From the NCBI GenBank assembly GCA_039198225.1, contig JBCCTQ010000007.1:62001-126000 (forward strand): a stretch of 64,000 nt of DNA, given 5' to 3'. A program made the translations under genes and the position numbers. Numbering within the stretch: the stretch's first letter is position 1; each line of letters begins with the position of its first letter. Positions 33,632-40,739 of this stretch are shown here, piece after piece. Source of the DNA: JASJAR01 sp039198225 (GTDB lineage Bacteria; Pseudomonadota; Alphaproteobacteria; Rhodobacterales; Rhodobacteraceae). The notes beneath the pieces were generated by a model that did no database searches, was not told where the DNA came from, and was given only the letters and a program-made list of their open reading frames with translations.

Positions 33632-35155
33632 ATGACGCTTCATGAAGACGATGGGGCTGTCCTGGGCGCGATCTTCGCTTCAGCCGTGGACGCGATCCTG
33701 GTCGCCGATGCAACAGGAACGATCACCCGAGCCAGTGTCGCCACGGCGAAGCTGTTCGGTTTCGAGCTCGACGAGTTGGTCGGGGAAAACATCAAAGTGT
33801 TAATGCCGCCAAAATTTGCGGATGAGCACGACGGCTATATGGATCACCACCTCGATACCGGTGAAAGGCGCATTATCGGTATCGGTCGCGAAGTTGAAGC
33901 GATGCACAAGGACGGCACCGTCTTTCCCGTGCATCTTTCGGTTGGACGAGCTGAGATGAACAACGAACCGGTCTTTGTTGGCATTCTCCATGACCTAAGC
34001 GACCAGCGTGCCGCCCAAGAAGCCCTCTCGCGGTCCCAGCGACTGGACGCGGTGGGCCAGATGACCGGCGGCATCGCCCATGATTTCAACAACCTCCTGA
34101 CGATCATCATCGGCAATCTGGAATTGCTCGAATTGAAATCAGCCGGAAAATACGACGATCTGATCCATGACGCCCTGGAAGCGGCAGAACTGGGGTCGGA
34201 CCTGACGAACCGGCTGTTGACTTTCGCGAAGAAAAGCGATCTCGCCCCGAAAGTCCTCGATCTGCCGGAAAAATGCGACGAGGTGGTAAGCATTCTCAGC
34301 CGGACTATGGGTGAGCAATATGCCATCGAGTGCCGCCACGGGCGGCATTTGCCCCAAATCAACGTCGACCCCGGCCAGTTGCAGACCGCAATCCTCAACC
34401 TCGCTCTGAACGCCCGAGACGCGATGCCCCAAGGCGGCCATCTGGCGCTCCAAACGGACCGGGTGAGTATCGATGACGCCTATATCGCCCAGGAGACCGA
34501 TATTCTCCCCGGCGATTACGTGCGACTGTCGATTTCTGATAACGGCACCGGCATGACCGAAGCGGCCTCCCAGCGGGCTTTTGAGCCGTTCTTTACAACA
34601 AAGGAAGCCGGAAAGGGGACCGGGCTTGGCCTCTCGATGGTTTACGGCTTTGTCCGCCAATCGGGGGGGCATGTGACGCTCTATAGCGAGCTCGGGAAAG
34701 GGACGACGTTCGCGCTTTATTTCCCGGTCGTCGCCGAAAGCGAGATGGTCGAACCCGCGGCATCTGAGGATGACAGCATCGCCCGAGGCCGCGGCCAGGT
34801 GATCATGGTGGTCGAAGACAATGACAAAGTGCGTCGCCTCTCCATCGCCCGCCTTAAAGATCTCGGTTACAACCCGATCCCGGCGGAGACCGGCGATGCC
34901 GCCTTGGCACTCCTTGAGGAATTGGGCAGCGTCGATCTCTTGTTTACGGATCTCGTGATGCCGGGGTCGGTCAATGGCTACGAACTGGCCAAACGGGTGC
35001 AAGAGATGTTTCCTGAGATGCGCGTTCTGCTGACATCTGGCTACGCCAGCGACGTGGTCGACCCGGAACTCGCCAAGGCGGAGTTTCCGATCCTTCGAAA
35101 GCCCTACCGGCTTCCGGATCTTGCAAAGAGCCTGGGCGATCTCTTGGCCAGCTGA
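33632..35155 (+). CDS. fixL: FixL-type haem-PAS hybrid histidine kinase / response regulator
   Basis: This 507-residue soluble protein has no membrane helix. The PAS domain (about 10-128) matches FixL: LMPPKFADEHDGYM holds a His (H66) at the place of the FixL haem ligand, and ERRIIGIGR holds an Arg (R86) exactly 20 residues later, as do the O2-contacting His/Arg pair of FixL. Next come HisKA with phosphoacceptor H150 (GGIAHDFNNLL), the ATPase domain (NLALNARDAMPQGG, GTGLGLSMVYGF), and a C-terminal receiver (about 388-507, acceptor Asp in LLFTDLVMPG). Predicted role: an oxygen sensor whose kinase is on when haem is O2-free. The fused receiver and the neighbouring OmpR-type regulator resemble rhizobial hFixL/FxkR rather than classical FixL/FixJ. 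Confidence 0.82.
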   Translation: MTLHEDDGAVLGAIFASAVDAILVADATGTITRASVATAKLFGFELDELVGENIKVLMPPKFADEHDGYMDHHLDTGERRIIGIGREVEAMHKDGTVFPVHLSVGRAEMNNEPVFVGILHDLSDQRAAQEALSRSQRLDAVGQMTGGIAHDFNNLLTIIIGNLELLELKSAGKYDDLIHDALEAAELGSDLTNRLLTFAKKSDLAPKVLDLPEKCDEVVSILSRTMGEQYAIECRHGRHLPQINVDPGQLQTAILNLALNARDAMPQGGHLALQTDRVSIDDAYIAQETDILPGDYVRLSISDNGTGMTEAASQRAFEPFFTTKEAGKGTGLGLSMVYGFVRQSGGHVTLYSELGKGTTFALYFPVVAESEMVEPAASEDDSIARGRGQVIMVVEDNDKVRRLSIARLKDLGYNPIPAETGDAALALLEELGSVDLLFTDLVMPGSVNGYELAKRVQEMFPEMRVLLTSGYASDVVDPELAKAEFPILRKPYRLPDLAKSLGDLLAS

Positions 35156-35169
35156 CAGGCCGGGCTTGG

Positions 35170-35886
35170 TTAGCTCCAGGTCACATCTTCGGTAAAAGAA
35201 TACCCAACGCCCCGCACGGTGCGGATGATGGCCGGTGAATCGGACTCAGGCTCGATCTTTCTGCGAAGCCTCGCCACTTGGTTGTCGATCGTCCGGTCGA
35301 GGGGCGCATAGGAGGCGCCGCCCAGGAAATCCATCAATTGCTCGCGCGAGAGGATCCGTTTGGGATGCTCCAGAAAAACCAAGAGGAGCCGAAACTCAGC
35401 AGTGGTCAGCGCACATGGATTGCCATCGGGGTCAAAGACTTCAAATCGGTCGGGAAGGGCGCGCCAGCCTGCGAAATGGGCACTCTTTGCGGCCAGGGCC
35501 GTGCCGTTGGCCTCGGTGGTGGGCCCGCTCCGCCGGAGCACCGCATGGACCCGGGCCAGAACCTCGCGCACATGGAAAGGCTTAGCGATATAGTCGTCCG
35601 CGCCAACCTCGAGCCCGATGATCCGGTCGATCACATCGCCTCTGCCGGTGACCATTACAATCGGCACGTCGGAGATCTTTTTGATCTCGCGGGCGATATC
35701 GATGCCGTTATCTGTGCCGAGATGGAGATCGAGGGTGACAAGATCGGGCGTGCGCCGCTCGAACGCCGCCAGGGCCTCGGCCCCAGAGCCAGCTTCAATC
35801 GTGGCGAACCCGTCCTCCTCGAAACACGTGACGAGGAGCTTTCTGAGCTTCGCCTCGTCATCGACGATGAGGATTGTCTTCGACAT
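35170..35886 (-). CDS. OmpR/PhoB-family response regulator (candidate FxkR-like)
   Basis: This 238-residue regulator has a receiver with the acidic pair D9/D10 and acceptor D53 (LVTLDLHLG), then IAKPF with the conserved Lys. A winged-helix DNA-binding domain follows (LTTAEFRLLLVFLEHPKRILSREQLMDFLGG, DRTIDNQVARLRRKIE, IRTVRGVGYSF). The start is ATG 35886; a TTG further upstream is less likely. It ends 14 bp from the convergent fixL and is divergent from fixK, with three 10-bp-spaced direct repeats in the intergenic region, the layout expected of an OmpR/PhoB-type operator. By analogy with the rhizobial hFixL-FxkR-FixK cascade, it is the probable partner of the hybrid FixL; this link is inference. 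Confidence 0.85.
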   Translation of the reverse strand: MSKTILIVDDEAKLRKLLVTCFEEDGFATIEAGSGAEALAAFERRTPDLVTLDLHLGTDNGIDIAREIKKISDVPIVMVTGRGDVIDRIIGLEVGADDYIAKPFHVREVLARVHAVLRRSGPTTEANGTALAAKSAHFAGWRALPDRFEVFDPDGNPCALTTAEFRLLLVFLEHPKRILSREQLMDFLGGASYAPLDRTIDNQVARLRRKIEPESDSPAIIRTVRGVGYSFTEDVTWS

Positions 35887-35936
35887 CGAACTGCAATCGG
35901 CCCTCAAAAACCCCAAGGCGCTTTGGCTGTATCACG

Positions 35937-35962
35937 GTGACACAACGATACAATTTGATACA
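35937..35962 (+). promoter_or_regulatory. Tandem direct repeats, candidate OmpR-type operator of fixK
   Basis: Three hexamers lie in direct orientation with a strict 10-bp period: GTGACA (35937), GATACA (35947) and GATACA (35957). OmpR/PhoB-family regulators bind tandem half-sites with this kind of spacing. The site is in the 141-bp region between the divergent response regulator and fixK genes, about 65 bp before the fixK start. Confidence 0.55.
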
Positions 35963-35968
35963 TAGCAA
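35955..35968. promoter_or_regulatory. Weak FNR/FixK-like box upstream of fixK
   Basis: TTGAT-ACAT-AGCAA has one mismatch to the consensus. It overlaps the third direct repeat of the candidate OmpR-type operator, so this match may be fortuitous or may reflect competition between the two regulators. Confidence 0.35.
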
Positions 35969-36027
35969 ACCGCACCGGTGCGACAGAGACGGGCGAGACT
36001 CCCCTTAAGCCAACAAGGGGACCAAAA

Positions 36028-36684
36028 ATGTACGTCACACCGGATCAACGTGCCCGCCATGCCGAAACCCGCCGCCAAAGCGGTACAGCGCAGGCGCAAA
36101 CCATCGAATTTCGGTCTGACCGCCCGGTATATTTCGAAGGGGACACGGCGGCTTCGCTTTATCTTGTCAAACGCGGCGTGCTCCGGCTGAGCCGGGTTCT
36201 CGCCGACGGGCGCCGCCAGATTATCGCTTTCGGCTATCCGGGCGATGTGGTGGGGTTTCCGTCAGATGGTGCACATCGGACCGATTGCGATGTCCTGGAG
36301 GCCGCAGAGCTTGAGGTGATCCCAGCTCGGATCCTCGCCGAGAAGGGCGAATGGCATCCCAGAAAGGATCGCATCCTGGCCGCAGCCCTGGCCGAAGTGA
36401 GCGCGATGCAAGACCATTTCATGATGCTCGGTCTCAAGACCGCAAAGGAAAAGGTCGCGTCCTTCCTAGTGACGCTGTCCAACCGGACCGGAACGCCCCT
36501 CGGGAAATATGTGGAATTCACATTGCCCATGTCGCGGGCCGACATTGCCGCGTTTTTGGGACTTACGATCGAGACCGTCAGCCGCCAGGTCACCGCGCTT
36601 CGTAAAGCCGGCATCATCGAAACCGATGGTGCACGCACGATCATCGTGACCGACCCCGAAAGCCTTGAAGAAGCGGCGAGTTGA
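36028..36684 (+). CDS. fixK: FixK-like Crp/Fnr-family regulator
   Basis: This 218-residue regulator has a cyclic-nucleotide-type beta-roll (YFEGDTAASLYLVKRGVLRLSRVLADGRRQIIAFGYPGDVVGFP) and a C-terminal helix-turn-helix (SRADIAAFLGLTIETVSRQVTALRKAGII). Its recognition helix E-x-x-S-R is that of proteins binding TTGAT-N4-ATCAA sites. It lacks the N-terminal cysteine cluster of FNR, so it does not sense O2 itself, as expected for FixK acting under FixL. The ribosome-binding site AAGGGG precedes ATG 36028. Context (fixL, OmpR-type regulator, fnrL and FNR-like boxes) supports the assignment. Confidence 0.82.
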   Translation: MYVTPDQRARHAETRRQSGTAQAQTIEFRSDRPVYFEGDTAASLYLVKRGVLRLSRVLADGRRQIIAFGYPGDVVGFPSDGAHRTDCDVLEAAELEVIPARILAEKGEWHPRKDRILAAALAEVSAMQDHFMMLGLKTAKEKVASFLVTLSNRTGTPLGKYVEFTLPMSRADIAAFLGLTIETVSRQVTALRKAGIIETDGARTIIVTDPESLEEAAS

Positions 36685-36720
36685 TCGCGGCCGCGCTGCG
36701 GCAAGATGGCCGAACGGTCA

Positions 36721-36734
36721 TTGATCGATGTCAA
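36721..36734. promoter_or_regulatory. FNR/FixK-like box upstream of the DUF2892 gene
   Basis: TTGAT-CGAT-GTCAA is an almost perfect dyad. It lies 66 bp before the start of the small membrane protein and follows fixK, so the DUF2892 gene (and possibly fnrL behind it) probably has its own oxygen-regulated promoter. Confidence 0.6.
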
Positions 36735-36800
36735 TTAGGGGCCGGTGGCCCCTCCGATAATGCGGCATTTAACGGCCAAGAATTCGAAGGAGAACAAGAG

Positions 36801-37022
36801 ATGAAAACGAATGTCGGGCGCTTCGACAGCGGCCTTCGCATCGTGACGGGGCTCGGGATCTTCGTGGTCCTTTTACTGAATATACCGCTCGACTTTACGA
36901 GCGCGTTTGTCCTCCTGGGCATCCTTGCCTCATTCATTCTGGTCGTGACTGGCCTTCTTCGATCCTGCCCGGCCTATCGGTTAATTGGCCTTTCAACCTG
37001 CGGCCGGTCCGGGGCGAAGTGA
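36801..37022 (+). CDS. DUF2892 (YgaP-type) small membrane protein
   Basis: This 73-residue protein has two hydrophobic helices (LRIVTGLGIFVVLLLNI and AFVLLGILASFILVVTGLL) and the family ending SCPAYRLIGLSTCG, with its two cysteines. This is the membrane part found at the C-terminus of the E. coli rhodanese YgaP; here it stands alone. It may help move sulfane sulfur or simply anchor a redox function. AAGGAG precedes ATG 36801. It lies between fixK and fnrL with an FNR-like box upstream, which suggests low-oxygen expression. Confidence 0.82.
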   Translation: MKTNVGRFDSGLRIVTGLGIFVVLLLNIPLDFTSAFVLLGILASFILVVTGLLRSCPAYRLIGLSTCGRSGAK

Positions 37023-37050
37023 CACTTCTCAAGCAAAGGGCCCCTGCGCC

Positions 37051-37779
37051 ATGACAAACGATCTCCACCCTTTTCAAGATTGCAGCAATTGCCCAATTAA
37101 CGAGATGGCGCTCTGCTCGAAATGCGACGACGACGAGCGTGATCAGATCAAGGCCATTCGTACAATCCAGACCTTCGCACCGGGCCAAGACATCACCGTT
37201 CAAGGCCAGTCAAACGGGCTCGTTTCGACCATTGTCGAAGGGGTGGCGACCGTCTCGCGGATCATGGAAGATGGCCAGCGCCAGGTGGCGGGCCTTCTCT
37301 TCCCCGAAGACATTGTCACGCGACCGGGAGAGAGTGTGGCCAGCGTCGATATCGTGGCAAAGACACCTGTGACGCTCTGCTGTTTTGAGCGTGGCCAGTT
37401 TGAAGACATGGTCGAAGAGATCCCGCATCTCGCCTCAAGGCTTTCGGAAATAGCGTTTGATGAGCGTGACGAGGCGCGCGAGCACCTCTTTTTGCTGGGT
37501 CGGACAACCTCAACCGAGCGGCTGGCCTCGTTCTTGGCCTATCTTCTCCACCGAAAAAACCGCCGGGTCGGTCCTACGCAGGTGATCCGGCTGCCCCTGT
37601 CGCGCGATGAGATCGGCAGTTTTCTCGGTCTCGCACTTGAGACGGTGAGCCGTCATCTCAACGCTTTCGCACGGAAAGGGATGATCGAGATCGTCGACAG
37701 CCGGAAGATCAGGATCCTCGATCTTACGGCCCTCGAGAACGCGGCTGGCAGTGTGCCGTTGCGCGCCGAGGCGTCCTAG
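37051..37779 (+). CDS. fnrL: FnrL-type oxygen-sensing Crp/Fnr regulator
   Basis: This is a 242-residue regulator. The N-terminus carries a Cys cluster C11, C14, C22, C25 (DCSNCPINEMALCSKC), and further Cys residues at C110/C111 (TLCCFERGQFE) give the fourth ligand of an FNR-type [4Fe-4S] cluster. A beta-roll and dimer helix follow, then the helix-turn-helix SRDEIGSFLGLALETVSRHLNAFARKGMI with the E-x-x-S-R reader of TTGAT-N4-ATCAA. In Rhodobacterales, FnrL activates anaerobic and microaerobic genes. It starts 28 bp after the DUF2892 gene at ATG 37051. FnrL and FixK side by side could act on the same boxes. Confidence 0.88.
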   Translation: MTNDLHPFQDCSNCPINEMALCSKCDDDERDQIKAIRTIQTFAPGQDITVQGQSNGLVSTIVEGVATVSRIMEDGQRQVAGLLFPEDIVTRPGESVASVDIVAKTPVTLCCFERGQFEDMVEEIPHLASRLSEIAFDERDEAREHLFLLGRTTSTERLASFLAYLLHRKNRRVGPTQVIRLPLSRDEIGSFLGLALETVSRHLNAFARKGMIEIVDSRKIRILDLTALENAAGSVPLRAEAS

Positions 37780-37798
37780 TCTCACCGGTTGGGCCCAT

Positions 37799-37812
37799 TT
37801 GACCTCAATCAA
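37799..37812. promoter_or_regulatory. FNR/FixK-like box upstream of the cupin gene
   Basis: TTGAC-CTCA-ATCAA is a near-perfect dyad located just after fnrL and about 117 bp before the cupin gene start. Confidence 0.6.
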
Positions 37813-37928
37813 CGGGCCGTATTCGGTCCGTTGTTAAACTCCATGCGAGGCGCGGCGACCTACCGCCACACCCTCAGCCAGCCCCGTGCCAGCGGTTCGA
37901 TGCAATCCGGCTGAAAAAGGAAACCAAA

Positions 37929-38363
37929 ATGAAAACATATCTTTGCGCGCTCGCTGCGGCGGCCATTCCCTTTGCGGTTTCGGCCGATGGCACGACGCTG
38001 GTCGATACCGGCAAACTCGCCTCCAAGGAGGTGTATGGGGCCGCGCAGATGACGCCGCTGGCGGTTCGGGCAGACGGTGTTCCGGCGGTGGCGTTTCTTG
38101 ACGTTGCAGAGGGCTCGGTCGTTCCGCCCCATGCAACCAAGGCCGATCTCCGCATCCTAACGGTGGTCTCGGGCACGCTCCATTGGGGCGACGGGACCCA
38201 GGTCGATGAGACCAAGGAGGTCATCTATCCCCAAGGCAGCGTTTTGACCGTGCCCGCAGGGGTCGACCATTGGCTGGCGGCCCGGAGTGGGCCGATCCGG
38301 CTTCAAATGGTTGTGGTCGACGATGAGACGCCCGCGCCGTCCCTTGAGGCGCAGATCAACTAG
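37929..38363 (+). CDS. Exported cupin-domain protein
   Basis: This 144-residue protein has a Sec-type signal peptide (MKTYLCALAAAAIPFAVSAD) followed by a single cupin barrel. The first motif is recognisable as VPPHATKADLRILTVVSGTLHWGDG and the second as PQGSVLTVPAGVDHWLA, with His residues available for a metal. The periplasmic function is unknown. AAGGA precedes ATG 37929. An FNR-like box upstream puts it in the probable oxygen-responsive set. Its 3' end overlaps the convergent thiD by 8 bp. Confidence 0.8.
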   Translation: MKTYLCALAAAAIPFAVSADGTTLVDTGKLASKEVYGAAQMTPLAVRADGVPAVAFLDVAEGSVVPPHATKADLRILTVVSGTLHWGDGTQVDETKEVIYPQGSVLTVPAGVDHWLAARSGPIRLQMVVVDDETPAPSLEAQIN

Positions 38364-39162
38364 CGTTCCAAAGCCGCGTGAAATGGTGGGTTGGGCCATG
38401 GCCCTGGCCCACCGACAATTGGTCTGCGCCGGCGATGGCGTCGGCCACGTAGGCCTTTGCCTGGCCCACCGCATCGGTCAACGCCTCGCCTTGCCCCAGC
38501 CGGGCAGCCAGGGCCGATGACAAGGTGCAGCCGGTTCCATGGGTGTTTTTCGTTTGAGTGCGCGGTCCCTCGAACCAATGGGTCTCGCCGCCCGCCGCGA
38601 GGCAGTCTGGGCTTTCGCCGCCTTCGAGATGACCGCCTTTGAGAAGGACAGCCCGAGGGCCTAGGGCGACGAGGTCGTGGGCCTGTTCCTCCATAGCCTC
38701 CCGGGACGTGGCCGGAGACGCATCAAGGAGCCGTGCGGCTTCCGGAAGGTTCGGGGTCAGCACCGCGGCCAAGGGCAAAAGCTGGGACCGCACGGCGTCG
38801 ACCGCATCGTCGGCCAAAAGCGGTGCGCCGCCCTTGGCGACCATCACCGGATCGACCACCACCGGCGGACCGACATGGGCGCTCAGCGTGTCGGCCACAG
38901 CTTCGCAGATTTCGGCCGTGGCAATCATTCCGACCTTCACCCCGTCGACGCGCACATCGGCAAAGACGGCAGCGATCTGGTCGGCGACAAACCCAGGAGG
39001 GACCAGATGAATGCCACTCACGCCTTCGGTGTTCTGGGCCGTCAACGCCGTGATCGCGGCCATCGCGAAGGCGCCATTGGCCGAGATGGCTTTAAGATCG
39101 GCTTGGATCCCTGCTCCTCCGGACGGGTCAGACCCGGCGACTGAGAGTATGTTGGCAATCAA
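38356..39162 (-). CDS. thiD: Hydroxymethylpyrimidine / phosphomethylpyrimidine kinase
   Basis: This 268-residue ribokinase-fold enzyme has ILSVAGSDPSGGAGIQADLKAIS at the N-terminus, QNTEGVSGIHLVPPGFVADQI, VVDPVMVAKGGAPLL, and the catalytic-loop TQTKNTHGTGCTLSSALAARL. It phosphorylates HMP twice for thiamine synthesis. The start is set at TTG 39162, preceded at 8 nt by AGGGAAG and placed where family proteins begin. A longer frame up to 39228 exists without such a site. No TPP riboswitch is visible upstream. Confidence 0.9.
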   Translation of the reverse strand: MIANILSVAGSDPSGGAGIQADLKAISANGAFAMAAITALTAQNTEGVSGIHLVPPGFVADQIAAVFADVRVDGVKVGMIATAEICEAVADTLSAHVGPPVVVDPVMVAKGGAPLLADDAVDAVRSQLLPLAAVLTPNLPEAARLLDASPATSREAMEEQAHDLVALGPRAVLLKGGHLEGGESPDCLAAGGETHWFEGPRTQTKNTHGTGCTLSSALAARLGQGEALTDAVGQAKAYVADAIAGADQLSVGQGHGPTHHFTRLWNAS

Positions 39163-39496
39163 GGTCGTATCTTCCCTAGTCCGTTTTGAGTGTCTTTGGA
39201 CCGGCTGCTCCTCCGCGGCTAGGTCCAATTTTGAAGGGAAGCCCTCACTTGCGCTGGGCGCCGCGTGTCCAGGGCGGTACGATCAGAACGCACACCGAGC
39301 TCGAAATCGCACTCTACCAGGTCACTTCCCACGCTGCGGTCCGAAGCGAAAAGTTGACCATCATATGCGATTGACGCTTGAGGCAGTTATCCGCTGACCC
39401 AAATGACACCGCGCCCTTGTGGCAAACACATTGGTTTTGGGACGAGATAAATCAATCAAACCATCGCCGCCGGCACTCCTGCCACCGGCCCCAAAG
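39163..39496. other. 334-bp non-coding stretch
   Basis: This stretch lies between thiD and the PQQ-dehydrogenase gene, both on the minus strand. I see no convincing gene, RNA or repeat in it. Short frames are present but lack start context. A weak GC-rich inverted sequence near 39465-39490 could end the upstream sugar-dehydrogenase transcript, but the stem is imperfect. Confidence 0.5.
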
Positions 39497-40597
39497 CTAC
39501 CCCGCCTCCCCGGGCGTCACCCGGTAGAGCGCCCCGTTCCCAACCGACAAGAACCAAAGTGCTCCATTGGGGCCTTCGCGGACGTCGCGTACGCGGAGGG
39601 TCTCGTCCGATGACAACCGTTCGACTTCCCGGACGCTGCCCGACGTGTCGAGACGGCTGATCATGTTAAATTTGAGCGAGCCCACAAAAAGATCGCCTGC
39701 CCATTCGGGCCAGAGTTTGCCCGAATAGGCCGCCATGCCCGAGGGTGCGATCGAGGGGTCCCAGAAATGCTCGGGCTGGGCCATGCCGGCCTTTTCCGTG
39801 CCTTCGCCGATCCGCCCCCCGGAATAATGCACGCCGTAGGAAATCACCGGCCAGCCGTAATTCGCCCCTTTCTCGATACGGTTGACCTCATCCCCGCCCC
39901 GGGCACCGTGTTCGGCGGTGTAGATCGTCCCGTCAGGGGCGAGCGTCATGCCTTGGGGATTGCGGTGACCGTAGGAATAGATCTCGGGCTGGACGCCCGA
40001 CTGGCCGACAAAAGGGTTGTCGGGCGGCACCGAGCCGTCGCGGGCAATGCGAATGACAGCGCCGTTGTGGTTTGATCGGTCCTGGGCCGATGGCCGGTCG
40101 CCCCGGTCGCCGGTGGTCAAGTAGAGATGCCCATCGGGCCCCTCAATGACGCGGGAGCCGAAATGGCGCCCGCCCGAGGATCCGTTGCTCATCTCGAATA
40201 TCGTCTCGACACCTGACAACGTCGCGCCATCGGCAGAGAGCACACCTCGGGCAAGGGCTGTGCCCGCCCCACGGCCCTGGGGCCTCGAATAGGAGAGATA
40301 GATCTCGCCGGTCGACGCGAAGTCCCGGGGCACCATCACGTCAAGGAGGCCGCCTTGGCCCTCGGCATAGACCTCGGGCACCCCGCTGACGACGGTGATT
40401 TTGCCTCCGGCGACGTGGATCAATCGACCGTTCCGTTCTGTGATGAGCAGTGCTTCGTCCGGCAGAAAACCAACGCCCCAGGGTTCGGTGAGCCCGCTCA
40501 CCACCGCCTGCACCCGCAAAGTGCCGGCGGAACTCTCCAAAGCGTGGGAGGGAAGGGTTGATACGATGAGTAAGAATGAAGCAATTAGGATGCGCAT
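39497..40597 (-). CDS. PQQ-dependent sugar dehydrogenase (soluble aldose dehydrogenase type)
   Basis: This 366-residue protein has a signal peptide (MRILIASFLLIVSTLPSHA) and a six-bladed quinoprotein glucose dehydrogenase (GDH-B/YliI) pattern: LTEPWGVGFLPDEALLITERNGRL, EGQGGLLDVMV, LYLTTGDRGDRPSAQD, SYGHRNPQGMTLAPDGTIYTAEHGARGGDEVN and NYGWPVISYG. It probably oxidises aldose sugars in the periplasm with PQQ and Ca2+, passing electrons to the respiratory chain. No pqq synthesis genes are in the window, so the cofactor would come from elsewhere. Confidence 0.9.
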   Translation of the reverse strand: MRILIASFLLIVSTLPSHALESSAGTLRVQAVVSGLTEPWGVGFLPDEALLITERNGRLIHVAGGKITVVSGVPEVYAEGQGGLLDVMVPRDFASTGEIYLSYSRPQGRGAGTALARGVLSADGATLSGVETIFEMSNGSSGGRHFGSRVIEGPDGHLYLTTGDRGDRPSAQDRSNHNGAVIRIARDGSVPPDNPFVGQSGVQPEIYSYGHRNPQGMTLAPDGTIYTAEHGARGGDEVNRIEKGANYGWPVISYGVHYSGGRIGEGTEKAGMAQPEHFWDPSIAPSGMAAYSGKLWPEWAGDLFVGSLKFNMISRLDTSGSVREVERLSSDETLRVRDVREGPNGALWFLSVGNGALYRVTPGEAG

Positions 40598-40739
40598 GGG
40601 ACAATCTCCGTGTTCCCATAGAAAATAGGCGCGTGCGCTCCCCGCGACCAGGATCGACGGCGGCCAGAGGCGCTTTTCTTTTCAAAAACCCGCGACTAGG
40701 CTGTGCGGCAGGGTAAAAAAACCAATCAGGGAGTTAACA

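Noticed and set aside
39163..39300. A TPP riboswitch upstream of thiD
   Set aside because: The conserved CTGAGA and other THI-box segments are not found in the upstream sequence on the minus strand.
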